This document shows positions 35,995 to 44,592 of a stretch of 64,000 nt of DNA, piece by piece. Below the pieces are notes generated by a model that was not told the DNA's origin, ran no database searches, and was given only the letters and a program-made list of their open reading frames with translations. The stretch is from positions 496,001 through 560,000 of the forward strand of contig CAWDMW010000002.1 of assembly GCA_963803575.1 (NCBI GenBank), written 5' to 3'. A program made the position numbers and the translations under genes. Every line of letters begins with the position of its first letter. The first letter of the stretch is position 1. This DNA is from CAWDMW01 sp963803575 (lineage in GTDB: Bacteria > Pseudomonadota > Alphaproteobacteria > Rickettsiales > UBA998).

Positions 35995-36687
35995 ATGGAT
36001 AAGACATGCGCTGATGCAAAAGAAGCTCTTCAGGGGGTGTTGCAGGATAATATGACCATCATGGCTGGCGGGTTTGGCTTATGTGGTATTCCTGAGCATT
36101 GCATCACCCGAATACAAAAGAGTGATATTACCGGATTGACGGTGATTTCTAATAATTGTGGTGTTGATGATTTTGGCCTTGGGAAGTTGCTGCATAATAA
36201 GCAGATTGCCAAGATGGTATCCTCCTATGTTGGTGAAAACAAGGAATTTGCGCGCCAGTTTCTGGATGGCGAGTTGGAGATTGAATTTAATCCGCAAGGC
36301 ACACTGGCTGAGCGTATTCGCGCCGGTGGTGCAGGGATTCCTGCGTTTTACACCAAAACGGGTGTGGGTACGATGGTGGCCGAGGGCAAAGAGGTTCGCG
36401 AATTTGGTGGTGAGCCATATGTGATGGAAACCGGATTAGTGGCCGATTTGGCGATTGTGAAAGGCTGGAAGGCGGATCGCTTTGGTAATGTCGTATATCG
36501 CAAAACAGCGCAGAATTTTAATGCGCCTATGGCGACAGCGGCGCGTTTCACGGCGGTGGAAGTGGAAGAGCTGGTCGAGCCGGAAGCGTTGGACGCAGAT
36601 CATATTCATACAGCAGGCATTTATGTAGATGCCGTGTTTGTGGGTGACGTGTTTGAAAAACGTATTGAATTTAGAACGGTTGCGTAA
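35995..36687 (+). CDS. scoA: 3-oxoacid CoA-transferase subunit A
   Basis: Subunit A of SCOT-type CoA transferase moves CoA between succinyl-CoA and 3-oxoacids such as acetoacetate. The ATG at 35995 (MDKTCADAKEAL) gives 230 residues; an upstream extension from 35869 is Cys/His-rich and not homologous. Signatures are MAGGFGLCGIPEHCI, ISNNCGVDDFGLG, GGAGIPAFYTKTGVGT and REFGGEPYVME. It is followed by a small lipoprotein gene and then scoB. Confidence 0.93.
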   Translation: MDKTCADAKEALQGVLQDNMTIMAGGFGLCGIPEHCITRIQKSDITGLTVISNNCGVDDFGLGKLLHNKQIAKMVSSYVGENKEFARQFLDGELEIEFNPQGTLAERIRAGGAGIPAFYTKTGVGTMVAEGKEVREFGGEPYVMETGLVADLAIVKGWKADRFGNVVYRKTAQNFNAPMATAARFTAVEVEELVEPEALDADHIHTAGIYVDAVFVGDVFEKRIEFRTVA

Positions 36688-36703
36688 AGGGGCAAAGAGC
36701 CAG

Positions 36704-36880
36704 ATGAAAATAAGTATCCTATGTTGTGCCTTGTTATTGCTTGCCGGATGTCATCCTGCCAGCTCTTCACCTAAAGAGCGGGTTAGGGATGCGGATTATC
36801 GCGTCAATAGTGAAGGCCAAACACCACACCCATCAGGCCGCGCTTGCCCTCCAGGGCATGAAAATAAAGGCTGGTGCTAG
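36704..36880 (+). CDS. Small lipoprotein within the CoA-transferase operon
   Basis: This 58-residue protein begins MKISILCCALLLLAGCHPAS, a lipoprotein signal with lipobox LAGC, so the mature protein would be about 43 residues tethered by lipidated Cys. The mature part is polar with RACPPGHENKGWC at the end (two Cys). It lies 16 bases after scoA and 24 before scoB, preceded by AAAGGGGC as RBS, so it is probably co-transcribed. Its function is not recognisable. An apparent longer reading from 36629 overlaps scoA and is less likely. Confidence 0.7.
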   Translation: MKISILCCALLLLAGCHPASSSPKERVRDADYRVNSEGQTPHPSGRACPPGHENKGWC

Positions 36881-36904
36881 GTATAATATAAGGGGCTACA
36901 GATT

Positions 36905-37564
36905 ATGGTATGGACACGGGAAGATATGGCTGCGCGGGCAGTGGAAGAATTGCGCGATGGGTTTTATGTGAATCTGGGGATAGGGATTCCTACGCTTGTG
37001 GCAAATTATATTCCAGACTCGATGCATGTGACATTGCAAAGTGAAAATGGCATGTTGGGGATGGGGGGATTTCCGTCTGAGAATCAGGTAGATGCTGACC
37101 TGATTAATGCTGGTAAGCAAACGATTTCGGAATTGCCTTACAGCTCTTATATGGATAGTGCTGCGTCATTTGCCATGATTCGTGGTGGGCATATTGATCT
37201 GACGATATTAGGGGCATTGCAGGTGGCCGAAAACGGTGATCTGGCCAACTGGATGATTCCGGGTAAAATGATTAAAGGCATGGGCGGTGCGATGGATCTG
37301 GTCGCTGGTGTAAAGAAAATTCTGGTGATTATGGATCATAATGCCAAGGACGGTAGCCCAAAATTAGTGAAAGAATGTGACTTGCCACTGACAGGCGCTG
37401 CTGTGGTAGATATGGTGATTACCGAGCTTGGCGTGTTTGAATTTCGCAATGACGGCCAGCTCTACATGATTGAGATTGCGCCCGAAGTGCTAAAAGATGA
37501 AGTAACGTCACGCACTGACGCGTATTTCACATTTGATCTGGTGCATGAACGCGTGCCAGCGTAG
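36905..37564 (+). CDS. scoB: 3-oxoacid CoA-transferase subunit B
   Basis: Subunit B carries the catalytic Glu that forms the glutamyl-CoA thioester; here it lies in LQSENGMLGMG. The 219-residue protein also has YVNLGIGIPTLVANYI, GGHIDLTILGALQVAENGDLANW and GMGGAMDLVAG. With scoA it forms a cytoplasmic heterotetramer acting in ketone-body or acetoacetate use. It is separated from scoA by a small lipoprotein gene. GGGGC about ten bases before the ATG serves as the RBS. Confidence 0.94.
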   Translation: MVWTREDMAARAVEELRDGFYVNLGIGIPTLVANYIPDSMHVTLQSENGMLGMGGFPSENQVDADLINAGKQTISELPYSSYMDSAASFAMIRGGHIDLTILGALQVAENGDLANWMIPGKMIKGMGGAMDLVAGVKKILVIMDHNAKDGSPKLVKECDLPLTGAAVVDMVITELGVFEFRNDGQLYMIEIAPEVLKDEVTSRTDAYFTFDLVHERVPA

Positions 37565-37571
37565 ATAGATA

Positions 37572-38570
37572 CTATTCATAACCGGGTGGGCGGCTAAGCA
37601 GTCGATCTATCCCTTCTTCCACGCTGATACGCTGTTGCAGGATGTCAGCAACGGTGATGCTGATAGGCATATGGATGCCCTGTTTCATCGCCATTTCATA
37701 GACGGCTTCAGATGTCATGCTCCCTTCGGTGAGTTTAAGAGAGATGGGCATTTCCTCATATTTTTGGCTTGATTCGCCAATTGCAATTCCCAGCGCCATA
37801 TTGCGAGATTGCGGACTGCCACAGGTCAGCACCAAATCTCCAACGCCTGCTAACCCGTGTAACGTCTCTATGCGCCCGCCTCGCAATTCAGCCAGCCGCA
37901 TCATTTCTGACAGGCCGCGTGTGATGATGGCCGCGCGAGCATTTTCGCCTAGTCCCGCACCCAGCGTAATGCCGCACGCAATGGCAATGACGTTTTTGAT
38001 GGCACCACCAATCTGTACCGATACTACATCATCTGTTGCATAGGGGCGGAAGTATTTTCCTGCCATCATAAACTGGCACTGCTCTAGCAATGCTTTGTGC
38101 GTGGAAGCCAGTACCGTAGCAGTAGGAAGAGACGCCGCAGCTTCCGCAGCAAAATTTGGCCCTGAGAGAATAAGGCAAGGATTGGCGGGCAGGGTTAATT
38201 CCACAATATCTGACATGAGCATCATACTGCCTTGCTCTAACCCTTTGGATGCGACAATAATAGGCTTTCCAACAGGAATCATATCGGATAATACCACGCA
38301 TATATTACGCAGGGATTGTGCTGGAACAGCCAAAACCAGAATATCTGCTTCAGTAGCTGTAAGCAGGTCATCCGTGATGGTGATAGAGGGGTCGATAAAA
38401 TTATCTGGCAGATAGGTGTTGTTAATGCGGGTTTCCTGCATGGACTTTACCAATGCCTTATTGCGTCCCCATAACGTTGCTTTAGCACTGGTACGGTTTA
38501 ACACAATCGCCAACGCCGTTCCCCATGATCCGGCACCAAGTACCGCAATGCTTGTTGGTTGTTGATTCAT
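37572..38570 (-). CDS. gpsA: NAD(P)H-dependent glycerol-3-phosphate dehydrogenase
   Basis: GpsA reduces dihydroxyacetone phosphate to sn-glycerol-3-phosphate for phospholipid synthesis. The 332-residue protein has the N-terminal dinucleotide motif GAGSWGTALA, LPDN, ILSGPNFAAEAA, the catalytic Lys in IGGAIKNVIAIACG and GLAGVGDLVLTC. The start codon at 38570 has GAGG in a suitable position. It is overlapped at its 5' end by the upstream membrane-protein frame; see that entry. Confidence 0.95.
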   Translation of the reverse strand: MNQQPTSIAVLGAGSWGTALAIVLNRTSAKATLWGRNKALVKSMQETRINNTYLPDNFIDPSITITDDLLTATEADILVLAVPAQSLRNICVVLSDMIPVGKPIIVASKGLEQGSMMLMSDIVELTLPANPCLILSGPNFAAEAAASLPTATVLASTHKALLEQCQFMMAGKYFRPYATDDVVSVQIGGAIKNVIAIACGITLGAGLGENARAAIITRGLSEMMRLAELRGGRIETLHGLAGVGDLVLTCGSPQSRNMALGIAIGESSQKYEEMPISLKLTEGSMTSEAVYEMAMKQGIHMPISITVADILQQRISVEEGIDRLLSRPPGYE

Positions 38571-39027
38571 GATGGTGTGACATCCTCAGGTGGGGGGGTA
38601 ATAAAAGTGGTGTGTGGTTTTTGTGGTTTTCTACATCTAGTGTTTTCAATGCAATAAAGAACACAACAATGCAGAATATTGCCGACACTAAAAAGCCAGG
38701 TTCTTTATAAAACATTATTATGCACGCTGTTGCTCCAACCACTCCGTAAATACCTAAAAATATATCCCAGCGCTTTAAGTGTCGACTGCGGTAACATAAA
38801 AAAACTGCCCGTATCATAAAAACGGTGCCTGCTAATCCACTCAACCCCCATATAAGAAAAATAAGGCGTGTGCCTATACTAAAGTGCATTAGTAAGCCTA
38901 TAAAAATACTTAGTCCCCAAAATACTGAATATATAAGACAGATAGCAAGTCCAACAGCAAACAATGTGTGCAGGCCAACACGTTTCCATGGGAGTTGTTG
39001 GAGTTTACGCAGCATGATGGTTTGCAT
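38482..39027 (-). CDS. Four-helix membrane protein with frame ambiguity at C7 tract
   Basis: This 181-residue frame has about four membrane helices between residues 18 and 128 and is not a recognised family; it lacks the motifs of LspA, which often follows ileS. Its last 50 or so residues overlap the start of gpsA. A run of seven C (minus strand; 38592-38598 as G7 on plus) lies just before the overlap. Losing one C would end the protein at a TGA at 38586-38588, 15 bases before the gpsA start, giving about 147 residues. The overlap is therefore probably a sequencing or slippage product. Confidence 0.6.
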   Translation of the reverse strand: MQTIMLRKLQQLPWKRVGLHTLFAVGLAICLIYSVFWGLSIFIGLLMHFSIGTRLIFLIWGLSGLAGTVFMIRAVFLCYRSRHLKRWDIFLGIYGVVGATACIIMFYKEPGFLVSAIFCIVVFFIALKTLDVENHKNHTPLLLPPHLRMSHHHESTTNKHCGTWCRIMGNGVGDCVKPYQC

Positions 39028-42000
39028 GTTGTTGTAGCTTCAACATGACCGAATATTCTGCAATCTGATGTGGAGTTTCCCCAGTGATGGACTCCCGCGC
39101 TAGTGAAACAGCCAGTGTTTGCTCGCAGATATAGGTTTCATAGGTATGGATAGCTTCCCATAATGTGTCGTCAGCTTGTAGGGTGACGATGATTCGGTCA
39201 CTTACATCAAAGCCTGCATCTTTACGGGATTGCTGGATAAGCCGCACTACATCTCGTGCCAGCCCTTCCTGAATTAGTTCAGGCGTAAGGTGGGTGTCCA
39301 GTACCACTAACCCGTCTTGCGCAGCTAATGCTGCGGCACCTTGCGCAATGGTGGAGACAAGCGTAAACTCGAACTCATCAGGGGTGAGTGTTTCTTCGGC
39401 AATCGCCACATGACCGTTTGGTGTGAATGACCATTGCCCTGATTTTGCAGCAATGGTGATGGCTTTCATTTTCGTCTTTAGACGTTTGCCTACAATGGGG
39501 AAGTTAATCTTCAATTGTTTGGTCGCCGCGCCATCCAGATCATCAGAAAAGATCACGGATTTCACGTTGGTTTCATCCGCAATGAGACGTTGGAAATATG
39601 CCTGATGCGCGCGAATATCTGCACCATATACAGTGAGCGTTGCAAGTGGTTGGCGGATACGGGTGCCTATGTCATTGCGTATGGCATGTGCGGTGTTGCA
39701 GATGTCCTGTACCCTGTCCATTGCTTGCATTAAGCTTGCATCCGGTTGCAGTGCGTCCAAATCACTTGGATAATCTGCGAGGTGGACGCTACGTTTTGCC
39801 TCATACGTACCGTTATGCGTTAGCCCTGCATACATGGCTTCGGTGACTTGTGGTAGCAAAGGCGCGGTAATGCGGCACATGACGTGCAGTACCGTATAGA
39901 GTGTGTTATAGGCGTGCTGCTTATCCGCTCCGGTATCATCGCTCCAGAAGCGGTTGCGGTTGCGGCGAATATACCAGTTATTTAACACTTCCAGAAATGC
40001 GGTGATGGCATGGCAGGCGGTGGGCGTGTCATAGGCATCCATCGCATCGCGCACGGCATCGGTGCAGTGCTGCAATTTTGCCAGAATATAGCGATCCATT
40101 AAATTGTCTGAATCTATGGAGATAGCTGCTTTTAGCTTGTCGGCATTGGCGTAGAGGCAGAAAAAATGATACGCGTTCCACAGTGGTTTAATGTAGAGCC
40201 TTACTGCGTCACGAATGAACGCACCTTCGGCGTCCAAAAACAATTCATTACCACGCATAATGGTGCTGGATAGCATAAACCAGCGTAGTGCATCGGAGCC
40301 ATACAGATCAAATAATTCGTTGGGATCAACATAGTTTTTGAGTTTTTTAGACAGTTTGCGCCCTTCACCGTCCAGCACAACGCCATGGCAGATGCAGTTC
40401 TTAAACGGGATACGGTCGAAGAGTGCCACTGACAGCACTACCATATTGTAAAACCAGCCGCGTGTTTGCGCTTCATATTCTACAATGAAATCCGCAGGGA
40501 AATGCTGTTCAAACCAGTCTTTATTCTCAAACGGGTAATGCACCTGTGCGTAGGGCATGGAGCCGGATTCAAACCAGCAATCAAACACCTCATCTACACG
40601 CTGCAGCGTGTAATCAGGGTTTTCAGGGTCGGGTTTGGTGAGTGTATCAATGAAGGGTTTATGCAGGTCATCAACCGTCACGCCGAAGAAATCTTCCAGT
40701 TCCTGGGTGGAGCCAAACACATAGAGTTGTGTATTGTCGGGATTATCACTACGCCACACGGGCAGAGGGCAGCCCCAGAAACGGGAACGGCTGATCGACC
40801 ATTCGCGGGCATTTTCTAACCATTTGCCAAAGCGTCCATCTTTGACATGGTTGGGTATCCAGTTAATCTCTTGGTTTAATTCTACCATACGGTCACGTAT
40901 TTTCGGCACGTCCACAAACCATGAGGACATGGCTTTATAGATGATAGGCTGATCGGTACGCCAGCAATGCGGATAGTTATGTGCATAATCTTCCTGCTTC
41001 ACCAGATGGCCGTGTGCTTTCAGCCAGGTGATGATGCGTAAGTTCGCCAACCCGTATTTTGTTAGTTGCGCGTCTGTGTAAGGCTCTGACTCTAACTTGT
41101 GCCTTGTCTCGCGTATAACGTTGAGTCCCTTCAAATGTAAGTCAGGCATATCATAGATAGCATCCGTGTAGCGGCCTTCGCCATCCACTGGCACGACAAC
41201 ATGAATGCCATTATCAGCACAAACGCGTTGATCGTCCTCACCAAAGCCCGGTGCCATATGCACAATGCCTGTGCCTGCGCCTGCTTCGATAAAGTCGCTA
41301 CCATCCAGAATGCGAAATGCATTTGGGTGATCGACGAAGTAGGGGAAGAGGGGAGTGTAGGATGAGCCAATTAATTCACTGCCTTTAATGGGTAGTAGTT
41401 TACCTTCATCACTTTCTGCGGATGTATGATGTTGTTGTATGAAATATGCCTTTGCACTTTTATCATAGGTCGCAGCGTAATGCAACTCACCGCTCGCAGC
41501 TAATGCAAGATTGCTTGGGAGTGTCCACGGGGTGGTTGTCCATGCAACCACATGTACGGTTGCATCTGCTGGTATATTGTTGAGCTTATGATCGTTTAAG
41601 GTAAACGCGACTTCTACTGCTTTATCAATTTTCTCTCGTGTGGCATCGTCCAGCCGTATTTCTGAGGTGGAAAGCACGGTTTCTGCTGCCCAGCTATAGG
41701 GCATAACTTTGAAACCTTCATAAATCAGCCCTTTCTTATACAACTGTGCAAATGCCCATAGCACGGACTCCATATAGTCTGTGTCCATGGTTTTATAGTC
41801 ATTGGCAAAGTCCACCCAGCGTGCCTGACGATTGACGTAAGCTTCCCATTCATTGCGGTACTGCATGACGGAGGTACGGCAATGGGCGTTAAATTTCTCT
41901 ATGCCAAACTGTATGATGTGCTGACGCCCTGATACGCCCAACTGCTTTTCGGCTTCCATCTCTGCAGGTAGCCCGTGACAGTCCCAGCCAAAACGCCGCT

Positions 42001-42265
42001 CTACCCGTTTGCCACGCATGGTTTGGTAACGTGCAACGGCGTCTTTCACATATCCAGTAAGCAAATGCCCATGATGGGGTAACCCGTTTGCAAAAGGAGG
42101 GCCATCATAAAACACGTAAGCATTGCTTTGACCACTTTGTTGTGCAGGCCTTGCTGCAACGGATGCATCAAATACGTTTTGCGCTTGCCAGAAGTCCAAT
42201 ACTTCTTGCTCGAGTGTTGGAAAATGGATGTCTGATGTGACGGTTGGATAGTAGGGTATATTCAT
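39005..42265 (-). CDS. ileS: Isoleucyl-tRNA synthetase, class 2 (eukaryote-like)
   Basis: IleS charges tRNA-Ile and edits valine. From the ATG at 42265 (MNIPYYPTV) it has 1086 residues, longer than the usual bacterial type of about 930. The HIGH-type motif is in GLPHHGHLLTGYVKD, followed by RRFGWDCHGLPAEMEAEKQLG, and the KMSKS-type loop reads KLSKKLKNY. These and the lack of a C-terminal zinc motif mark the eukaryotic-like class (IleRS2), which is known to be less sensitive to mupirocin. Three to four lineages of alphaproteobacteria including Rickettsiales carry this form. It overlaps the downstream membrane-protein frame by 23 bases. Confidence 0.95.
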   Translation of the reverse strand: MNIPYYPTVTSDIHFPTLEQEVLDFWQAQNVFDASVAARPAQQSGQSNAYVFYDGPPFANGLPHHGHLLTGYVKDAVARYQTMRGKRVERRFGWDCHGLPAEMEAEKQLGVSGRQHIIQFGIEKFNAHCRTSVMQYRNEWEAYVNRQARWVDFANDYKTMDTDYMESVLWAFAQLYKKGLIYEGFKVMPYSWAAETVLSTSEIRLDDATREKIDKAVEVAFTLNDHKLNNIPADATVHVVAWTTTPWTLPSNLALAASGELHYAATYDKSAKAYFIQQHHTSAESDEGKLLPIKGSELIGSSYTPLFPYFVDHPNAFRILDGSDFIEAGAGTGIVHMAPGFGEDDQRVCADNGIHVVVPVDGEGRYTDAIYDMPDLHLKGLNVIRETRHKLESEPYTDAQLTKYGLANLRIITWLKAHGHLVKQEDYAHNYPHCWRTDQPIIYKAMSSWFVDVPKIRDRMVELNQEINWIPNHVKDGRFGKWLENAREWSISRSRFWGCPLPVWRSDNPDNTQLYVFGSTQELEDFFGVTVDDLHKPFIDTLTKPDPENPDYTLQRVDEVFDCWFESGSMPYAQVHYPFENKDWFEQHFPADFIVEYEAQTRGWFYNMVVLSVALFDRIPFKNCICHGVVLDGEGRKLSKKLKNYVDPNELFDLYGSDALRWFMLSSTIMRGNELFLDAEGAFIRDAVRLYIKPLWNAYHFFCLYANADKLKAAISIDSDNLMDRYILAKLQHCTDAVRDAMDAYDTPTACHAITAFLEVLNNWYIRRNRNRFWSDDTGADKQHAYNTLYTVLHVMCRITAPLLPQVTEAMYAGLTHNGTYEAKRSVHLADYPSDLDALQPDASLMQAMDRVQDICNTAHAIRNDIGTRIRQPLATLTVYGADIRAHQAYFQRLIADETNVKSVIFSDDLDGAATKQLKINFPIVGKRLKTKMKAITIAAKSGQWSFTPNGHVAIAEETLTPDEFEFTLVSTIAQGAAALAAQDGLVVLDTHLTPELIQEGLARDVVRLIQQSRKDAGFDVSDRIIVTLQADDTLWEAIHTYETYICEQTLAVSLARESITGETPHQIAEYSVMLKLQQHANHHAA

Positions 42266-42408
42266 GACATGCACATTACAAGCAAGGGACGTTTGGCGCA
42301 AGTTAGCTTTTTGATTGCGTAATAATAAACAAATGGCTACAATACAGGTGTTATTTGCATATTTAGTTATGCTATTGATTGGGGTGCTTTGGATACCCTT
42401 CTACTACA

Positions 42409-42669
42409 ATGATGGACTCTATTACCAAGTTGACTGTTCGCGAATTAGGATATTTGGAAGAGAATATTCTAGACATTGTAAGCGGATGCGACATTGCTCA
42501 TGCGGATTGGATACGTTTTCAACTGCTGAAAAGACAAATTATAGCTTCTGATGAGGTCATTGACTATGCTATCCAACACATGGTGGCTAACAAAATGATC
42601 TTTAAAGTAAACGGCTACAAGTTTTCACAATACATTTTTGCCCCTCACGATGAAGATATATTGATATAA
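42409..42669 (+). CDS. Small uncharacterised protein with own terminator
   Basis: This 86-residue protein starts MMDSITKLTVRELGYLEE and is not recognised. It is soluble and helical, ending with a possible winged-helix-like segment, VIDYAIQHMVANKMIFKVNGYKFSQYIF. A rho-independent terminator follows 11 bases after its stop, which supports a real gene. Its 3' end overlaps by 68 bases the convergent response regulator frame. An alternative longer frame at 42315 in another register has no such support. Confidence 0.6.
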   Translation: MMDSITKLTVRELGYLEENILDIVSGCDIAHADWIRFQLLKRQIIASDEVIDYAIQHMVANKMIFKVNGYKFSQYIFAPHDEDILI

Positions 42670-43102
42670 CACTACCTCTCAGGACATCGCGGCCTTTACG
42701 CAATGTCCTTTTTTTTGCAACAGATTCCAGATATAATGTTTCCAGTTGCTTGACGGCTTCGGGGTTGAGGGGCTTAAGAAAATAGTCTTTAACGCAACAA
42801 TATTTTATGGTGTTTTCTTTATCCTTATCCTGCCCCGAGGAAGTCAGCATAACCACCACGGGAATTTCGCGCTTATTATCTCCACAAAATTCGTGCAGAA
42901 AGCCCAGCCCGTTCATGCGTGGCATGTTAATGTCTAATAAAATCAGCTCTATCTGATTCTCAGTTGAACTCAGCATGTCTAATGCTTCTTTGCCGTCATA
43001 GGCCTGAAAGATATTCACAGAGGGTAAGGCGCGTGTCAGAATAATCTCGTTATATAGCTGGTCGCCTTCATTGTCTTCAATAACAAGGATATTGTTAATC
43101 AT
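42602..43102 (-). CDS. Single-domain response regulator (Rcp1/CheY-like)
   Basis: The 166-residue protein is a receiver domain with EDNEGD at 10-15, phosphoacceptor Asp57 in LILLDINMPRMNGL, the conserved Ser/Thr in LTSSGQ and Lys in YFLKPL. The EDNEGDQ start resembles phytochrome-type Rcp1 regulators. The receiver fold should end near residue 128; the remaining 38 residues (KKRTLRKGRDVLRGS onward) read through the terminator and end of the opposite-strand gene and look non-native. It follows the histidine kinase gene by 23 bases. Confidence 0.85.
   Translation of the reverse strand: MINNILVIEDNEGDQLYNEIILTRALPSVNIFQAYDGKEALDMLSSTENQIELILLDINMPRMNGLGFLHEFCGDNKREIPVVVMLTSSGQDKDKENTIKYCCVKDYFLKPLNPEAVKQLETLYLESVAKKRTLRKGRDVLRGSVISIYLHREGQKCIVKTCSRLL
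42681..42716 (+). terminator. Rho-independent terminator of small plus-strand gene
   Basis: AGGACAT (42681-42687) pairs with ATGTCCT (42703-42709), followed by a run of T to 42716. It lies inside the 3' part of the minus-strand response regulator reading frame. Confidence 0.8.
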
Positions 43103-43125
43103 TGTGTACTCCTGTTGAAAGTTGG

Positions 43126-44475
43126 TTATACGGGAAAGGATAGGGTGAATCTCGATCCTGGGTGGATGTTTTGGTACGTGATGCGTCCATTCAGTGCTTT
43201 TGCGTTCTGTGCCACCAGATACAAACCTAGCCCACTACCAAAAGAGTGTTTAGGGTGGAAACGTTCAAACATACCAAACAGACGGTCATGATATTCTTCT
43301 GCAATGCCAATGCCATTGTCACGCACAGATATGGTACAATTATTATCCGTAGTCCTGACCGCAATCGTGACATACGGGTTTGCTGCTTCGGGATTATGGT
43401 ATTTGATGGCGTTGGAGATCAGGTTTTCACAAATTTGCCGTATGTAAATAGGCTTGGTTTCAATCGTATCATCCCCTTCAATGGTGAAACGTATATCTAC
43501 ATGCTGCGCTTGTGGCATATATTCCAGTTTTTGTATTGCATTTGTTATCAGGCTGGATAGAGAAAGGGTTTCTTTCTCAACGCTTTCAAGCTTGAGACGC
43601 GAGAAATCAACCACATCGTCAATGACTTGTTCCAGCTGCTTCAATGACGTAGTAACATGTTCCATTGCTTTTTTCGCCTGATGAGTATCTTGTGCATCAA
43701 TCAAGCTGGGGATAATCGTACATAAGCCGTATGCTGACGTGACAGGTGCGCGCAAATCATGAGATAGCCGGTAGGAGAATTCGATCAGTTCGTTATTTGC
43801 TTGTTCCAATGCACTGGCTTTGACCAATACCTGCGTTGCGCTTGGGCGAAAAATAAACAATAATTCCAATATAAGTAAGGTTAATCCAATAACAAGAATG
43901 ATCGTCTCTTTATTGCGAAACTCGTTTATACGTTGCCCCGCAAATGCTTCATAAAGCTGCACTGCGCTATCAAGCTGAATAAGAATATTGCCATGTGCCT
44001 TCTCCATTAATATGTGCAAATATTGTTCTGTTTCTGCGTTGGAGGGGTGTTTTTGCCTATGCTCGATCATCTGGCGCGCGGTAGTGAGATAAGCTGTCAC
44101 ATTCTGACTGATTCCATTAGGTTTGGTGTAGAGTTCATTGAGCTGTAGGCATACCGAGTACGAGGTATCACATAAATCTAATGCGATTAATAACTCATTA
44201 TGGTTAGACGCCATCCGTTTGATGGCGTATTGTAACGCTTTTAATGCAGTTGCAGAGTCTTTCCCAAGATAATGCATTTCCATCGTTAGCATGGCAATGT
44301 GTTGAGATAACATGCGTTGCATACCGCTAATGTTAATCAAGTGTGCGCTATGCTGGTCTGTTTCCAGTTGGCGCATTTGTACGGCGTAAGATGAGACGAT
44401 GACGCTTGCAACTAGCGTTAATCCTACAGCGTAGCGTCTGGTCAGCGCTTTATAGAGTAATGTACTGCGGTGCAT
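43126..44475 (-). CDS. Histidine kinase with PilJ/NarX-like sensor domain
   Basis: The 449-residue protein has membrane helices at about 14-31 and 190-209, with a helical periplasmic region containing INISGMQRMLSQHIAMLTME, the PilJ/NarX-type sensor motif. The cytoplasmic part has the phosphoacceptor His239 in YRLSHDLRAPVTSAYG, then NLISNAIKYHN, DNGIGI and GSGLGLYL. A single-domain response regulator follows 23 bases downstream, so the pair forms a two-component system. Its start codon lies inside a 16-bp inverted repeat, so translation may be controlled by RNA structure. Confidence 0.88.
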   Translation of the reverse strand: MHRSTLLYKALTRRYAVGLTLVASVIVSSYAVQMRQLETDQHSAHLINISGMQRMLSQHIAMLTMEMHYLGKDSATALKALQYAIKRMASNHNELLIALDLCDTSYSVCLQLNELYTKPNGISQNVTAYLTTARQMIEHRQKHPSNAETEQYLHILMEKAHGNILIQLDSAVQLYEAFAGQRINEFRNKETIILVIGLTLLILELLFIFRPSATQVLVKASALEQANNELIEFSYRLSHDLRAPVTSAYGLCTIIPSLIDAQDTHQAKKAMEHVTTSLKQLEQVIDDVVDFSRLKLESVEKETLSLSSLITNAIQKLEYMPQAQHVDIRFTIEGDDTIETKPIYIRQICENLISNAIKYHNPEAANPYVTIAVRTTDNNCTISVRDNGIGIAEEYHDRLFGMFERFHPKHSFGSGLGLYLVAQNAKALNGRITYQNIHPGSRFTLSFPV

Positions 44476-44511
44476 AATCCTGCTTTCGTCTTGCTAAAGC
44501 AGGATTATGCA
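44471..44511 (-). promoter_or_regulatory. Perfect 16-bp inverted repeat enclosing kinase start codon
   Basis: TGCATAATCCTGCTTT (44471-44486) and AAAGCAGGATTATGCA (44496-44511) are perfect inverted arms around a nine-base loop. On the kinase mRNA, the 3' arm contains the AGGA-like sequence and the AUG (44473-44475). It has no T tract, so it is not a typical terminator for the upstream hslV. It could hide the translation start or be a protein-binding dyad. Confidence 0.75.
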
Positions 44512-44592
44512 CAGGATAAGGTTAAAAAACGTTTGACACGGCCTCAGAATATGTACGGTTAAGTTGCTTTTATCAGCTGTGCTACGCAACCT

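Noticed and set aside
42315..42551. Overlapping plus-strand frame of 78 residues with a hydrophobic start
   Set aside because: It overlaps the 42409-42669 frame in another register, has no homology I recognise and no terminator of its own.
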